Source of the DNA: UBA1259 sp964453915
Lineage (GTDB): Bacteria; Bacillota; Clostridia; Christensenellales; Borkfalkiaceae
DNA: 44,895 bases
NCBI GenBank assembly: GCA_964453915.1
Contig: CAYVPW010000006.1
Coordinates: forward strand, 1 to 44,895
Reading direction: 5' to 3'
The translations under genes and the position numbers were made by a program. Under the pieces are notes generated by a model. The model searched no databases. It was not told the origin of the DNA and saw only the letters and a program-made list of their open reading frames with translations. Shown piece after piece: positions 7,923 to 17,648 of the stretch. The number at the start of each line of letters is the position of its first letter. The first letter of the stretch is position 1.

Positions 7923-10358
7923 ATGAAAGAAATTAAAACTCAACTCCCCGTAGTTCGCTTTTCTCCTTCCGTAAAAGAAGGATTAAACGAAAGCCAAGTG
8001 CAAGAAAGAAAAAGCCAAGGGCTTACAAACTGCGTAAAAAAACAGTATTCAAAGTCTTATTTAAACATTTTCGTTGGAAACTTATGCACTTTTTTCAACC
8101 TTTTAGGGCTTATAGTCGCCATTGCGCTTGTAGCAATAGGCGCTCCCCTATCAAGATTTTTCTTTGCGGTAATTTATCTAGCAAATATCGGCATAGGTAT
8201 TATTCAAGAAATAAGAGCAAAAAAGTGTATAGATAAATTATCTATCGTATCTGATAAAGGCTCTAAAGTTGTTAGAAACGGAGTCACTGTGGACTTGCAC
8301 TCTTCCGATATAGTGTTAGACGACGTTGTGTATTTAGGATTAGGCTCTCAAATACCGACGGATTGCATTATATTAGAAGGTAGCGTAGAAGTTAACGAAT
8401 CTCTTTTAACAGGAGAATCCGTTCCCATAAAAAAACAAGCGGGAGATAATTTATTTGCCGGCAGTTTTATAGTTGGCGGCACTTGCTATGCTAGAGCGGA
8501 TAAAGTTGGAAAAGAAAATTACGTAGAAAAACTTTCGGCAAAAGCAAAAAAATACAAAAAACCGCGTTCAGAACTCATGAGTTCTTTGCACATTATAATA
8601 AAGTGCATAGGTTGTATAATACTTCCTATTGCGGCAGCTTATATAATTAAAGCATTGCTCTCCCCCGATTTTAACTGGTTTAGCGCTATAGACGGCACCG
8701 CCACGGTGGTTATAGGAATGATTCCTTCCGGAATGTTTTTGTTAACGAGTATGGCTTTGGCTGTGGGTATTATAAAACTATTCAAAAACAACACCTTGGT
8801 TCAAGACCTTTACTCTCTTGAAATGCTTGCCAGAGTAGATACCGTTTGTTTTGATAAAACGGGAACTATTACGGACGGGCAAATGACCGTAAAAGATGTA
8901 GTTAACCTAAGCGAAAAGAGTGAAAAAGATATTAAATCAATAATTTCTTCTATGCTTGGCGTGCTAAAAGATAATAATCAAACCGCAATTGCTCTTTATA
9001 ATTATTTCGGGCAAAACACAACCCATACTGCACAAAGTTTTTTACCATTTAACTCTACAAGAAAACTTTCCGCAGTGACTTTTAACGATATGGGGACTTA
9101 TTCTTACGGTGCTCCGGAATACGTTTTACACGGCAAAGAATACGATAAACTTAAAAATCAAGTAGAACAGTATGCAAATAAAGGATTTAGAGTTTTAGTT
9201 TTGGCATATTCTGCTTCTGCAATAAAAAACGATGCAATTCCAAACGATTTTGTGCCTATCGCATTTATTTTGATAGAAGACACAATCAGACCGGATGCCG
9301 TTTCTACAATAGCGTGGTTTAAGGAAAACGACATGGAAATAAAAGTAATATCGGGTGATAACCCTATTACCGTTTCTAACGTTTCTAAAAGAGTAGGAAT
9401 AGAAAACGCCGACAAATACATTAGTTTAGAAGGCTTATCTAACGAAGAAGTATTTAACGTTGCAACAAAATACACCGTTTTCGGCAGGGTTTCCCCCGAA
9501 CAAAAGGCAATTCTAATCAAAGCGTTAAAATGCGCGGGGCATACCACTGCAATGACGGGGGACGGCGTAAACGATATTTTAGCCTTAAAAGAAGCCGATT
9601 GCGCCGTGACAGTTGCATCGGGCAGCGATGCCGCTAAAAATATTTCTCACTTAGTCCTTATGGATAATAATTTTAGTTCTTTACCTAAAGTTGTTTACGA
9701 AGGCAGAAGGGTTATAAATAACGTTCAAGGTTCAGCGTCGCTCTACCTTATGAAAACGCTTTTTACAATGATATTATCCGTAATATTATTGTTTATACCT
9801 TCTATAAAAACGTATCCCTTTACCCTATCTAATATGATTCTGTTAGAAGTATTCGTTATAGGGTTGCCATCCTTCTTCTTGTCTATTCAACCAAACGATG
9901 CAAGGGTGGAAGGCACGTTTATATCCTACGTTTTGGCAAAGAGTTTACCAAGCGCAATATTGATGATATTCGGCGTTGCATCAATGTTGATATTCCACGC
10001 AATTTTCGGCGATACGTATTTTAGTTTTGATACTTATATCACTATGGCGTCGTTTACGCTAACCTATGCGGGAATAATTTCTTTATACAGTATTTGTAAA
10101 CCGCTTAACAAATTTCGCGCCGTGTTGTTTTTTACAAACTTATTCGTGGTGTTGGTAATAAGCGTTATTGCTATTACAAGCGGAATTCCTTTATTAGATT
10201 TAGAAAAACTTTGGCCGTTAAAAGAATATTGGCATCACCTATTGATTATTTTGGCAATAATTATAATCGATATACTGCTTTTGCCGCTTTTGCAAAAATT
10301 ATGTAGTAAAATTAAATTGCCCCAAAAAATGATACGAAAAATTGAAAGTAAAGAATAA
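7923..10358 (+). CDS. P-type cation-translocating ATPase (P2/Exp7-like)
   Basis: An 811-residue ion pump. Visible motifs in order: actuator LLTGESVPIKKQ near residues 160-171, membrane segment 4 with MIPSG near 268 (calcium pumps usually have IPEG), phosphorylation site DKTGT with Asp311, and the hinge TGDGVNDILALKEAD near 545-559. About six to seven membrane helices follow in the C-terminal half. There is no N-terminal CxxC metal domain, so it is not a heavy-metal P1B pump. It resembles Firmicutes Exp7/PacL-like pumps. Calcium, magnesium or potassium are possible, and the sequence does not decide. The region before the ATG has no clear Shine-Dalgarno sequence, which suggests translational coupling or low expression behind leuS. 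Confidence 0.88.
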   Translation: MKEIKTQLPVVRFSPSVKEGLNESQVQERKSQGLTNCVKKQYSKSYLNIFVGNLCTFFNLLGLIVAIALVAIGAPLSRFFFAVIYLANIGIGIIQEIRAKKCIDKLSIVSDKGSKVVRNGVTVDLHSSDIVLDDVVYLGLGSQIPTDCIILEGSVEVNESLLTGESVPIKKQAGDNLFAGSFIVGGTCYARADKVGKENYVEKLSAKAKKYKKPRSELMSSLHIIIKCIGCIILPIAAAYIIKALLSPDFNWFSAIDGTATVVIGMIPSGMFLLTSMALAVGIIKLFKNNTLVQDLYSLEMLARVDTVCFDKTGTITDGQMTVKDVVNLSEKSEKDIKSIISSMLGVLKDNNQTAIALYNYFGQNTTHTAQSFLPFNSTRKLSAVTFNDMGTYSYGAPEYVLHGKEYDKLKNQVEQYANKGFRVLVLAYSASAIKNDAIPNDFVPIAFILIEDTIRPDAVSTIAWFKENDMEIKVISGDNPITVSNVSKRVGIENADKYISLEGLSNEEVFNVATKYTVFGRVSPEQKAILIKALKCAGHTTAMTGDGVNDILALKEADCAVTVASGSDAAKNISHLVLMDNNFSSLPKVVYEGRRVINNVQGSASLYLMKTLFTMILSVILLFIPSIKTYPFTLSNMILLEVFVIGLPSFFLSIQPNDARVEGTFISYVLAKSLPSAILMIFGVASMLIFHAIFGDTYFSFDTYITMASFTLTYAGIISLYSICKPLNKFRAVLFFTNLFVVLVISVIAITSGIPLLDLEKLWPLKEYWHHLLIILAIIIIDILLLPLLQKLCSKIKLPQKMIRKIESKE

Positions 10359-10363
10359 AAATA

Positions 10364-10394
10364 AAAAACCCGTTTCAAAAAGAAACGGGTTTTT
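10364..10394. terminator. Bidirectional terminator between the P-type ATPase gene and acpP
   Basis: A perfect 13-bp stem (arms 10364-10376 and 10382-10394, cores CCCGTTTC and GAAACGGG) with an AAAAA loop, and T-runs usable from both sides. It ends two converging transcripts. Confidence 0.93.
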
Positions 10395-10407
10395 GTTAAC
10401 AAAAAAA

Positions 10408-10635
10408 TTATTGTTCGTTTATAAGTTTAATAATATCGCCAACGGTCTTTATATTTACAGCATCTTCATCAGAAACGGTAATTCCGTATTCTTCTTCTAA
10501 CCCCATAAGCATTTCAACTACGTCTAAAGAATCTGCACCTAAATCTTTAACGATTTCTTTTTCTTCAGTAATTTCTTCTACAGGTTTGTTTAATTGCTTT
10601 GATATAAGTTCTTTTATTTTATCTACGTTCGACAT
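10408..10635 (-). CDS. acpP: Acyl carrier protein
   Basis: A 75-residue acidic four-helix carrier for growing fatty-acid chains. The motif GADSLD contains Ser36, the 4'-phosphopantetheine attachment site. It stands apart from fab genes, which are absent here, and directly follows the glycogen operon. AAGGAGAT precedes the ATG. It has its own extended -10 promoter, so it is probably expressed independently of the glycogen genes, although no terminator separates them. A carrier for a secondary pathway is less likely because the sequence is a typical housekeeping ACP. Confidence 0.95.
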   Translation of the reverse strand: MSNVDKIKELISKQLNKPVEEITEEKEIVKDLGADSLDVVEMLMGLEEEYGITVSDEDAVNIKTVGDIIKLINEQ

Positions 10636-10664
10636 AAAACTATCTCCTTAACATTGTTAGATAT

Positions 10665-10693
10665 ATTCTAGCATACATACGTTAAAAAAGCAA
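10665..10693 (-). promoter_or_regulatory. Extended -10 promoter of acpP
   Basis: On the minus strand TTGCTT (10693-10688) and TAGAAT (10670-10665) are 17 bases apart. TGC directly before the -10 box makes an extended -10 element. The leader would be about 25 bases. Confidence 0.65.
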
Positions 10694-10716
10694 GCAATGA
10701 ATATAATTTTTTATTC

Positions 10717-12513
10717 TTATGCATTTACTAAAACAAATTTATCTCCCTGCTTTACGGTAATCTTATTATCAAAAACGTTTCCGCTAAGTAAGTCTTTTAA
10801 TTTACCGTTAAAATCAAACACTTTGTCTTTATCGGATAAATTTACAATTACGGCAACTTCGGATCTTTCGTTGGCTCTAGTAAAGCCAAATAAGCCCTCC
10901 GTTTCGCAAATTATTTTTAGTTCCCCATTGCAAAAAGCGGAATTTGTTCTTCTGATTTCGCCCATACGCTTATAAAAGTCCAGAATATCTTTATCTTCTT
11001 TACCCCAAGGATAGGTTTTTCTATTTAAGGGGTCGGTATAGCCTTGCATACCCGCCTCGTCGCCATAATAAACACTGGGAACGCCGTATAAAGTATACTG
11101 CAACAAAACTGCCGTTTTAAGCCTGTTTTTAGCCCTTTCATACTCTTGCCCACTCATAAATATACGCGACATTTCATCTTTAGTTTTTCCCGCAACGGAT
11201 GTATCTCCCAGTGCGGATAACAACCTAAAAGTATCGTGAGTTGCTAAAATATTCATCAATAGATTTAGCGATTGATTTGGGTAGTGGTCTGTTTGCTCTT
11301 TAATCACAAAAGACAGTTTTTTGCAATCTCTGTTTAATACGTAATCTATCACAGCGTCCTTTAAGGGGTAATTCATAACGGAATCAAGCTCATCGCCTAT
11401 AAAATACTCCCTTCTTGCGCCGTAAGAGATCTTATTAGTTGCGTCTTCCCACACTTCGCCTATCACTATTGCGTTTTTGTTAGCATTTTTTGCCGCCAGT
11501 CTTATTTTTTTAACAAAAGCGTCCGGCAATTCGTCTACCACGTCAAGCCGCCAACCGCCTATTCCCATTTTGGTGTATTTATCTATCACACCGTTTTCGC
11601 CGGTGATAAAATCCACGTATCCGGAAGTTTTATTAACCGCCGGTAAAACTGATATTCCCCACCAAGACTCGTATTCTTTAGGATAGTTTATAAATTTATA
11701 CCAACTCTTAAAAGGTGAATTTTCACTCTGATACGCCCCAACGGACGAATAATTACCGTATTTATTAAAATACAAACTATCGTCTCCGGTGTGGTTAAAA
11801 ACGCCGTCTAAAATTATTTTTATATCCTTTTCTTGCGCTTTTTCTATAAGTTCTTTCAAGTCTTCTTCCGTACCTAGCATAGGGTCAATTTGCATATAAT
11901 CGCCGGTATCGTATCTGTGATTAGAAAAAGCCTTAAAAATAGGATTTAAATAAATTGCAGAAACGTTTAGCTCTTTTAAATAGTCTAGTTTAGAAATAAT
12001 CCCCTTGATATCCCCGCCAAAAAAATCGTTGTTTACAACTTGTCCGTTTTCGTTTGGCTTAAAAACGGGAGTATCTTCCCAGTTTAAGTGCATAAGTTTT
12101 CCGTCTTCTATAAACTTATCTTTATCGCCAACGCAAAATCTGTCCGGAAAAATTTGATAAATTATGCCGCCGTTAAGCCAACTAGGAGAAGTAAAATAGT
12201 CTGCATAAACCGTAAGTTGAAAGCCTTGCGGACTATCGGTTAATTCACCCGTATAATCAGAAGATAACCCTATATAGTTTCCGTTTTCTACGTAAAATCT
12301 ATACCAGTACAACCCACGAGAAAAAGAGATTTCCTTAAAAAAGAAATCTCCTTGACGCTCCATAGGATAAAATTCGTCTAATAACGAACCGTCCTTTCTT
12401 ATAACGAGCGTGCAAGCGGGAAAATTGCCGCTCACTCTAAAAGTTAAACTTTCGTTTTCTTTTACCGCTCCCGTAATACTTTTAAAAAATTTATCTAAAG
12501 GATTATAATACAT
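10717..12513 (-). CDS. GH13 alpha-amylase/neopullulanase-type glucanohydrolase
   Basis: Hydrolyses alpha-1,4 and possibly alpha-1,6 bonds of glycogen or maltodextrins inside the cell, as no signal peptide is present. The 598-residue protein has an N-terminal beta-sandwich of about 110 residues (CBM34/48-like), then the (beta/alpha)8 barrel: DGVFNHTG, GWRLDVVDE with nucleophile Asp324, GEVWED with acid/base Glu353, and ATHDT with Asp427. It is the last gene of the glycogen operon, five bases after glgP. Its ribosome site (AAGGA overlapping the glgP stop) is close to the ATG. A debranching role is suggested by the absence of a recognisable glgX or pullulanase nearby (inference). Confidence 0.88.
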   Translation of the reverse strand: MYYNPLDKFFKSITGAVKENESLTFRVSGNFPACTLVIRKDGSLLDEFYPMERQGDFFFKEISFSRGLYWYRFYVENGNYIGLSSDYTGELTDSPQGFQLTVYADYFTSPSWLNGGIIYQIFPDRFCVGDKDKFIEDGKLMHLNWEDTPVFKPNENGQVVNNDFFGGDIKGIISKLDYLKELNVSAIYLNPIFKAFSNHRYDTGDYMQIDPMLGTEEDLKELIEKAQEKDIKIILDGVFNHTGDDSLYFNKYGNYSSVGAYQSENSPFKSWYKFINYPKEYESWWGISVLPAVNKTSGYVDFITGENGVIDKYTKMGIGGWRLDVVDELPDAFVKKIRLAAKNANKNAIVIGEVWEDATNKISYGARREYFIGDELDSVMNYPLKDAVIDYVLNRDCKKLSFVIKEQTDHYPNQSLNLLMNILATHDTFRLLSALGDTSVAGKTKDEMSRIFMSGQEYERAKNRLKTAVLLQYTLYGVPSVYYGDEAGMQGYTDPLNRKTYPWGKEDKDILDFYKRMGEIRRTNSAFCNGELKIICETEGLFGFTRANERSEVAVIVNLSDKDKVFDFNGKLKDLLSGNVFDNKITVKQGDKFVLVNA

Positions 12514-12518
12514 AGTCC

Positions 12519-14942
12519 TTACTTAATCCTTTTTAATCCCCAAATATTATCTGCATATTCGCGTATAGACCTGTCGCTTGCAAAAATACCCGCACTTGCA
12601 ATGTTATTAAGGCTCTTTTTAGCCCAAAGCATTTTATCTGCATAGGTTTTGTTTACCTTTTGATGTATATCGTAGTAAGCGCCGAAATCTGCAAGGCACA
12701 TATACGGATCCGCAACGGGGCTTCCGGTAAGCAAATATCTGGAAATATCGCTGAAAGAAACACCGTTAAATCCACGGTTAAGCTCTTCTATTACCCTTTC
12801 TAAACGCTTATTGTCCGCATAGAATTCTGTTGCGTTATACCCTCTTTTCCAAAGCCCGTCAACGTCTTTTGCTGTTAAACCGAAAATAAAGATATTATCG
12901 TCTCCACACGCTTCTTTCATTTCTACGTTTGCACCGTCTAATGTTCCTACCGTCAACGCTCCGTTTATCATAAACTTCATATTGCCCGTTCCGCTGGCTT
13001 CTTTACCCGCAGTAGAAATTTGCTCTGAAACTTCAGTTGCCGGCATAAGTTTTTCCGCCATTGAAACACGGTAATCTTCCATATACACAACGTTTAGTTT
13101 TTTATTTACCTTAGGATTCTTTTTAATATCTTCTCCTAAGCAATATATAAGTTTAATAATTTGCTTTGCAAAATAATATCCGGGAGCGGCTTTCGCACCG
13201 AAAATAAAGGTTTTGGGCAAAAATTCCATATCGGGATTTTCTTTCAAGTCTTCGTAAAGAGAGATAATATGCAAAGCATTTAATAATTGACGCTTGTATT
13301 CGTGCATACGCTTTGCCTGAACGTCGAACATAGAGTCGGGATTTATAATAATACCCTGTTGCTTTTTAGCGTAATCACAGAATTGTAGCTTTTTAATTCT
13401 CTTTATTTCGTTTAATTTCTTTAATACTTCTTTATCGTTTTCAAACTTTTTAAAGTTTTTAAGTTCGTCTGCATTTTTAACGTACCCGTCACCTATGCAA
13501 GAATTTAAAAGTTCGCACAATTCCGGATTCGATTGACAAAGCCAACGTCTATGCGCAATACCGTTAGTCACGTTTGTGAACTTTTCCGGATAAACGTCGT
13601 TAAAATCTTTAAAAATACTGTTTTTAATTATGTCGCTGTGCAAAGCGGAAACACCGTTTACTTTATGAGAAGCAACAACCGAAAGATTAGCCATTCTTAC
13701 TTGATTGTGAGAGAAAATACTCATTCTTTCGATTTTATCCCAGTCGCCGGGGAACTTATCCCACATTTGAGCACAAAAACGTTGATTTATTTCTTTTAAT
13801 ATAGAGTAAATACGCGGAAGTCTTCTTTGAATAAGGTCTTCGTTCCACTTTTCTAACGCTTCACTCATAACGGTATGGTTGGTGTATGCAACCGTTCTTG
13901 TCACGATACTCCACGCATCGTCCCAAGAAAAGCCGTTTTCGTCAATTAAAATACGCATCAATTCGGGAATACATAACGCAGGGTGCGTATCATTGATGTG
14001 AATAGCAGCCTTATCCGGCAAAGTAGATAAAGAACCGTATCTCTTTTTATGGTCGTTTATAATGTCTTGCAAAGAAGCAGAAACTAACAAATATTGTTGT
14101 TTAAGTCTTAAAGATTTTCCTTCAAAGTGGTTATCTGAAGGATAAAGCACCTTAGAAATTAAATCCGCTTCGTTATCTTCTTGCATACTTCTCATATAGT
14201 CGCCTTGAGAGAAGGTTTTCATATCAAAATCACGGATATTTTGCGCTTTCCACAATCTCAAAACGGAAACCGCTTCACTGTCTGCACCGGAAATCATCAT
14301 ATCGTACGCAACAGCCTCTATTTCCTTTGCATCTTCATGAACGATTTTTAAGCCGTTATCAGTCCAGTATTCTTTAATATGACCGTCAAATTTAATTTTA
14401 AAAGTTTTATCTAATCTCGGCGTAAGCCAAACTTCTCCGCCGGGAAGCCAAATATCAGGCAATTCCATTTGCCAACCATCTACGATTTTTTGCTTAAACA
14501 AACCGTATTCGTACCTTATAGAATATCCCATTGCGGGATAGTTTTGAGAAGCCAAGGCGTCCATAAAGCAAGCGGCAAGTCTTCCTAAACCGCCGTTTCC
14601 TAAACCTGCGTCCGGTTCCATTTCGTAAAGGTCTTCCATCGTAATACCGAATTCGTTTTTCAAAACCTTTTCAAAAGCGTCCTTAACGCCTAGGTTATAA
14701 GCGTTGTTTTTTAAGGATTGTCCTAGCAAAAATTCCATGCAAAGATAATAAACCCTTTTTCCGCCTTTCATACGGTACTTTTTATTGAAAGCCGAACGCT
14801 TTTCTAATAGAATATCACGAACGCACATTACAACGGCTTTATAAATTTGCTCTCTGCTTGCCTCTTTCGGGGAAACGCCGAAATATTTGGATAATTTTCC
14901 CGTAATAAGTAAAGACGCGTCTTTCTCAGTCATATTATTCAT
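12519..14942 (-). CDS. glgP: Glycogen/maltodextrin phosphorylase
   Basis: Releases glucose-1-phosphate from non-reducing ends using pyridoxal phosphate. The 807-residue length is typical of the GT35 family. It carries EPDAGLGNGGLGRLAACFMDALAS-type glucan and active-site segments near residues 105-130. The PLP motif EASGTGNMKFMINGALTVGT has the Schiff-base lysine at about residue 656. AGGAGAAC precedes the ATG. It lies 54 bases after glgA within the synthesis operon, so storage and mobilisation genes share a transcript. That implies control mostly at the enzyme level. Confidence 0.96.
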   Translation of the reverse strand: MNNMTEKDASLLITGKLSKYFGVSPKEASREQIYKAVVMCVRDILLEKRSAFNKKYRMKGGKRVYYLCMEFLLGQSLKNNAYNLGVKDAFEKVLKNEFGITMEDLYEMEPDAGLGNGGLGRLAACFMDALASQNYPAMGYSIRYEYGLFKQKIVDGWQMELPDIWLPGGEVWLTPRLDKTFKIKFDGHIKEYWTDNGLKIVHEDAKEIEAVAYDMMISGADSEAVSVLRLWKAQNIRDFDMKTFSQGDYMRSMQEDNEADLISKVLYPSDNHFEGKSLRLKQQYLLVSASLQDIINDHKKRYGSLSTLPDKAAIHINDTHPALCIPELMRILIDENGFSWDDAWSIVTRTVAYTNHTVMSEALEKWNEDLIQRRLPRIYSILKEINQRFCAQMWDKFPGDWDKIERMSIFSHNQVRMANLSVVASHKVNGVSALHSDIIKNSIFKDFNDVYPEKFTNVTNGIAHRRWLCQSNPELCELLNSCIGDGYVKNADELKNFKKFENDKEVLKKLNEIKRIKKLQFCDYAKKQQGIIINPDSMFDVQAKRMHEYKRQLLNALHIISLYEDLKENPDMEFLPKTFIFGAKAAPGYYFAKQIIKLIYCLGEDIKKNPKVNKKLNVVYMEDYRVSMAEKLMPATEVSEQISTAGKEASGTGNMKFMINGALTVGTLDGANVEMKEACGDDNIFIFGLTAKDVDGLWKRGYNATEFYADNKRLERVIEELNRGFNGVSFSDISRYLLTGSPVADPYMCLADFGAYYDIHQKVNKTYADKMLWAKKSLNNIASAGIFASDRSIREYADNIWGLKRIK

Positions 14943-14996
14943 TTAGTTCTCCTATAAAAAGATTATTTCCCACTTTCCCCGTTTAATAATCGTTTT

Positions 14997-16508
14997 TTAT
15001 TTATCGTATAGTCTTTCGTACTCAAAGGATTGATTTTTCCAAGAAAAATCGGTTGTCATCGCCTTGTTTTGCACGTCCTTCCAAGCGTTTTTGTCTTTAT
15101 AAGTTCTAACCGCCTGATTTATAACGTAAAGCATATCGTGCGCGTTGTAGTCGTGGAAAGTAAATCCGTTTCCGTTTACACCATCGTATGCCTTTATACT
15201 ATCGTTAAGCCCGCCTGTTTCCCTTACAATCGGAACAGTACCGTATCTGCTTGCTATCATTTGAGAAAGCCCGCAAGGCTCCATTTTAGAGGGCATTAAA
15301 AAGATATCCGCTCCGGAATAAATCTTTCTTGACAAGTCTTGATTAAAGGCTATCACCGTAGCGCACTTTCCTTTATAACAATACGCCACGTGGTTAAAAA
15401 AGTTTTCGTACCCGATTTCCCCTTTGCCAAGAATAACTACTTGCACGTCTTGATCTAGCAAACTTTCTATAACGCATCTTATAAGGTCTAATCCTTTATG
15501 AGATACAAGTCTAGAAATAACGGCAATAATCGGCACGTCTTCTCTTTCGGGAAGCCCAAGCATTTTTTGAAGCTCTCTCTTACAAACGGCTTTGCCCGAT
15601 AAATCTTTTTCGTTATAATTTGCAAACAAAAATTTATCGGTTTGCGGATTATAATAATCCACGTCTATCCCGTTTAGTATACCGTATAATTTATGAGAAT
15701 TTCTATTTATTATATCTTGCAAACCGTGTGCAAAATAAGCGTTTTTAAGCTCGTTTGCATAGGTAGGACTGACGGTAGAAACTATATCCGTCATTTCTAT
15801 AGCGCCTTTCATAAGGTTTACACAGCCGTCAAACTCCACGTAGTTTTTGATAGACTCCGTAAAACCGAACAAATCGCTGTAAGTATCCATTCCGAATATA
15901 CCTTGATATTCTACGTTGTGTATGGTAAACACGGACTTGATTCTTCTAAATCTTTCGTCTCCGTAATACATTCCTTTAAGGAAAATAACCGTTGACGCGG
16001 TTTGCCAGTCGTTGCAATGAATAATGTCCGGATAGATATCTAACTTTGCGATAGTATCTAGCACCGCACGAGAGAAAAATGCATATCTTTCTCCGTCGTC
16101 GTAAAATCCGTAAATATTGCCTTCTCTCTTAAAATAATATTCGTTGTCTATAAAATAAAACTTAACGCCTTGATATTCGTAATAGAATACTCCGCAATAT
16201 TGATATCTCCACGCAACGGAAACGTTAAAGTTCGTTATAAACTTAAACTCACGCTTAAATTCTTCTTTAATCCCACTGTAAAGCGGAAGAAAAACGCTTA
16301 CGTCTAAGTTGCCGTTTGCGGCAAGTGCTTTGGGTAAAGACCCTAAAACGTCCGCCAAACCACCCGTTGCAATAAACGGAGCGGCTTCCGAACCTACGAA
16401 TATTACTTTCTTTTTTTCGTTTAACTTTATTTCGGGAAGTTTACCCGTGTCTTTTTTTATTTTATCAGAAGTTTTAGATACGGTTTTTTTAACTTTAGCG
16501 TTTGCCAT
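14997..16508 (-). CDS. glgA: Glycogen synthase (ADP-glucose type)
   Basis: Transfers glucose from ADP-glucose to the growing alpha-1,4 chain (GT5 family). It has 503 residues, with an extra basic N-terminal tail of about 32 residues rich in lysine before the Rossmann strand KKVIFVGSEAAP. The nucleotide-sugar loop reads ATGGLADVLGSLPKAL, where E. coli GlgA has K-x-G-G-L, so the lysine position is alanine. The C-terminal domain has SRLVSHKGLDL, the GADIFLMPSKMEPCGLSQ segment with the retaining-GT glutamate, and RETGGLND. GGAGAAAG precedes the ATG. It is followed by glgP. Confidence 0.96.
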   Translation of the reverse strand: MANAKVKKTVSKTSDKIKKDTGKLPEIKLNEKKKVIFVGSEAAPFIATGGLADVLGSLPKALAANGNLDVSVFLPLYSGIKEEFKREFKFITNFNVSVAWRYQYCGVFYYEYQGVKFYFIDNEYYFKREGNIYGFYDDGERYAFFSRAVLDTIAKLDIYPDIIHCNDWQTASTVIFLKGMYYGDERFRRIKSVFTIHNVEYQGIFGMDTYSDLFGFTESIKNYVEFDGCVNLMKGAIEMTDIVSTVSPTYANELKNAYFAHGLQDIINRNSHKLYGILNGIDVDYYNPQTDKFLFANYNEKDLSGKAVCKRELQKMLGLPEREDVPIIAVISRLVSHKGLDLIRCVIESLLDQDVQVVILGKGEIGYENFFNHVAYCYKGKCATVIAFNQDLSRKIYSGADIFLMPSKMEPCGLSQMIASRYGTVPIVRETGGLNDSIKAYDGVNGNGFTFHDYNAHDMLYVINQAVRTYKDKNAWKDVQNKAMTTDFSWKNQSFEYERLYDK

Positions 16509-16528
16509 ACTCTTTCTCCTTTTTTTAA

Positions 16529-17647
16529 TTATACCATAATGCCCTTTCCGATATAGAACGGGTGAATATCCGTTCCTGAAAGATTCTTTTTATCCCTTAC
16601 TACAACGTTTTTATCGGCTATAATATAATTTAGCGTAGAATTTTCACCAAGAACGGTGTTTTGCATAACGATACTGTTTTTTACAACCGCTCCTCTTGCT
16701 ACTTTTACGTTTCTGAATATTATACTGTTTTCAACTTCGCCTTCTATAACGCAACCGTCCGCAATCATAGAGTTTTTAACTATTGCACTGTTGCCGTATT
16801 TGGTAGGTGCGGAATCGCGGATTTTAGTAAATACGCTTCTGTCGCCGAAAAGTTCTTTTCTGTTTGCTTCGTTTAACAAACTCATATTTCCGTCGAAATA
16901 CGCTTTAAGAGAAGTAATACCGGTGTAAAAACCTTTATGTTCATAGCCGATAATCTTCATACTGCTTAAATTTTCAGCAATAATATCGGTCATAAAATGG
17001 CGTTTATTACGTGATATACTGTCCATAACGATATTTTGCAAAAGGCTTCTCTTCAAAACGAAAACGTTTATAAAAACGTTAAGGTCTTCTTTAGAAAAAT
17101 CGTTAACGTAATTAACGCTTACAACCCTGTCTTTATTTAACCCTAAATCTATTGCGTTTCTGTTATCTTCGGTAATATCTTTCTTTTTAAGTTGCTTATA
17201 AACCAAAGAAATATCCGCTCTGGAACGAATGTGATTTTCTATAACATCGTTAAAATCTATTCTGCAAACGTTATCGCAGTCAGACATTACAACATATTCT
17301 TCATCTGCACGGAATAAAAAGCTGGTAGCGCCCTTTAAGGCTTCTAGTCTAGAAGTATAAAGACTGTCGTTTTCTAAATCTCCGTAAGGGGGTAGAAATA
17401 TAACGCCGCCGTCTTTTCTGGCTAAGTCCCAGTCTTTTCCGCTTCCAACGTGGTCCATTAAGGATTGATAGTTGTTTTTGGTTATTATACCAACCGTGTC
17501 TATACCGGAATTTACCATATTAGAAAGGGTAAAGTCTATAAGTCTGTATCTTCCTCCAAACGGAATAGAACCCAAAGTTCTTATTCTTGCAAGTTCGGGA
17601 ACGTTATTGTCGTGTATATTAGAAAAAACTATACCAACTGCCCTCAT
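16529..17647 (-). CDS. glgD: GlgD, GlgC-like regulatory subunit of ADP-glucose pyrophosphorylase
   Basis: A 372-residue paralogue of the preceding GlgC. Its N-terminus reads IVFSNIHDNNVPELARIRTLGSIPFGG, lacking the catalytic GGxGxRL loop, as known for Firmicutes GlgD, which forms an active heterotetramer with GlgC. A left-handed beta-helix follows (hexapeptide repeats near residues 285-345). The start chosen is ATG 17647, with AAGGAGGG seven bases upstream. It lies one base after the glgC stop. A longer reading into glgC (from 17680) has no ribosome site and lacks family support. The near-contact of stop and start suggests coupled, equal expression of the two subunits. Confidence 0.94.
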   Translation of the reverse strand: MRAVGIVFSNIHDNNVPELARIRTLGSIPFGGRYRLIDFTLSNMVNSGIDTVGIITKNNYQSLMDHVGSGKDWDLARKDGGVIFLPPYGDLENDSLYTSRLEALKGATSFLFRADEEYVVMSDCDNVCRIDFNDVIENHIRSRADISLVYKQLKKKDITEDNRNAIDLGLNKDRVVSVNYVNDFSKEDLNVFINVFVLKRSLLQNIVMDSISRNKRHFMTDIIAENLSSMKIIGYEHKGFYTGITSLKAYFDGNMSLLNEANRKELFGDRSVFTKIRDSAPTKYGNSAIVKNSMIADGCVIEGEVENSIIFRNVKVARGAVVKNSIVMQNTVLGENSTLNYIIADKNVVVRDKKNLSGTDIHPFYIGKGIMV

Positions 17648-17648
17648 T

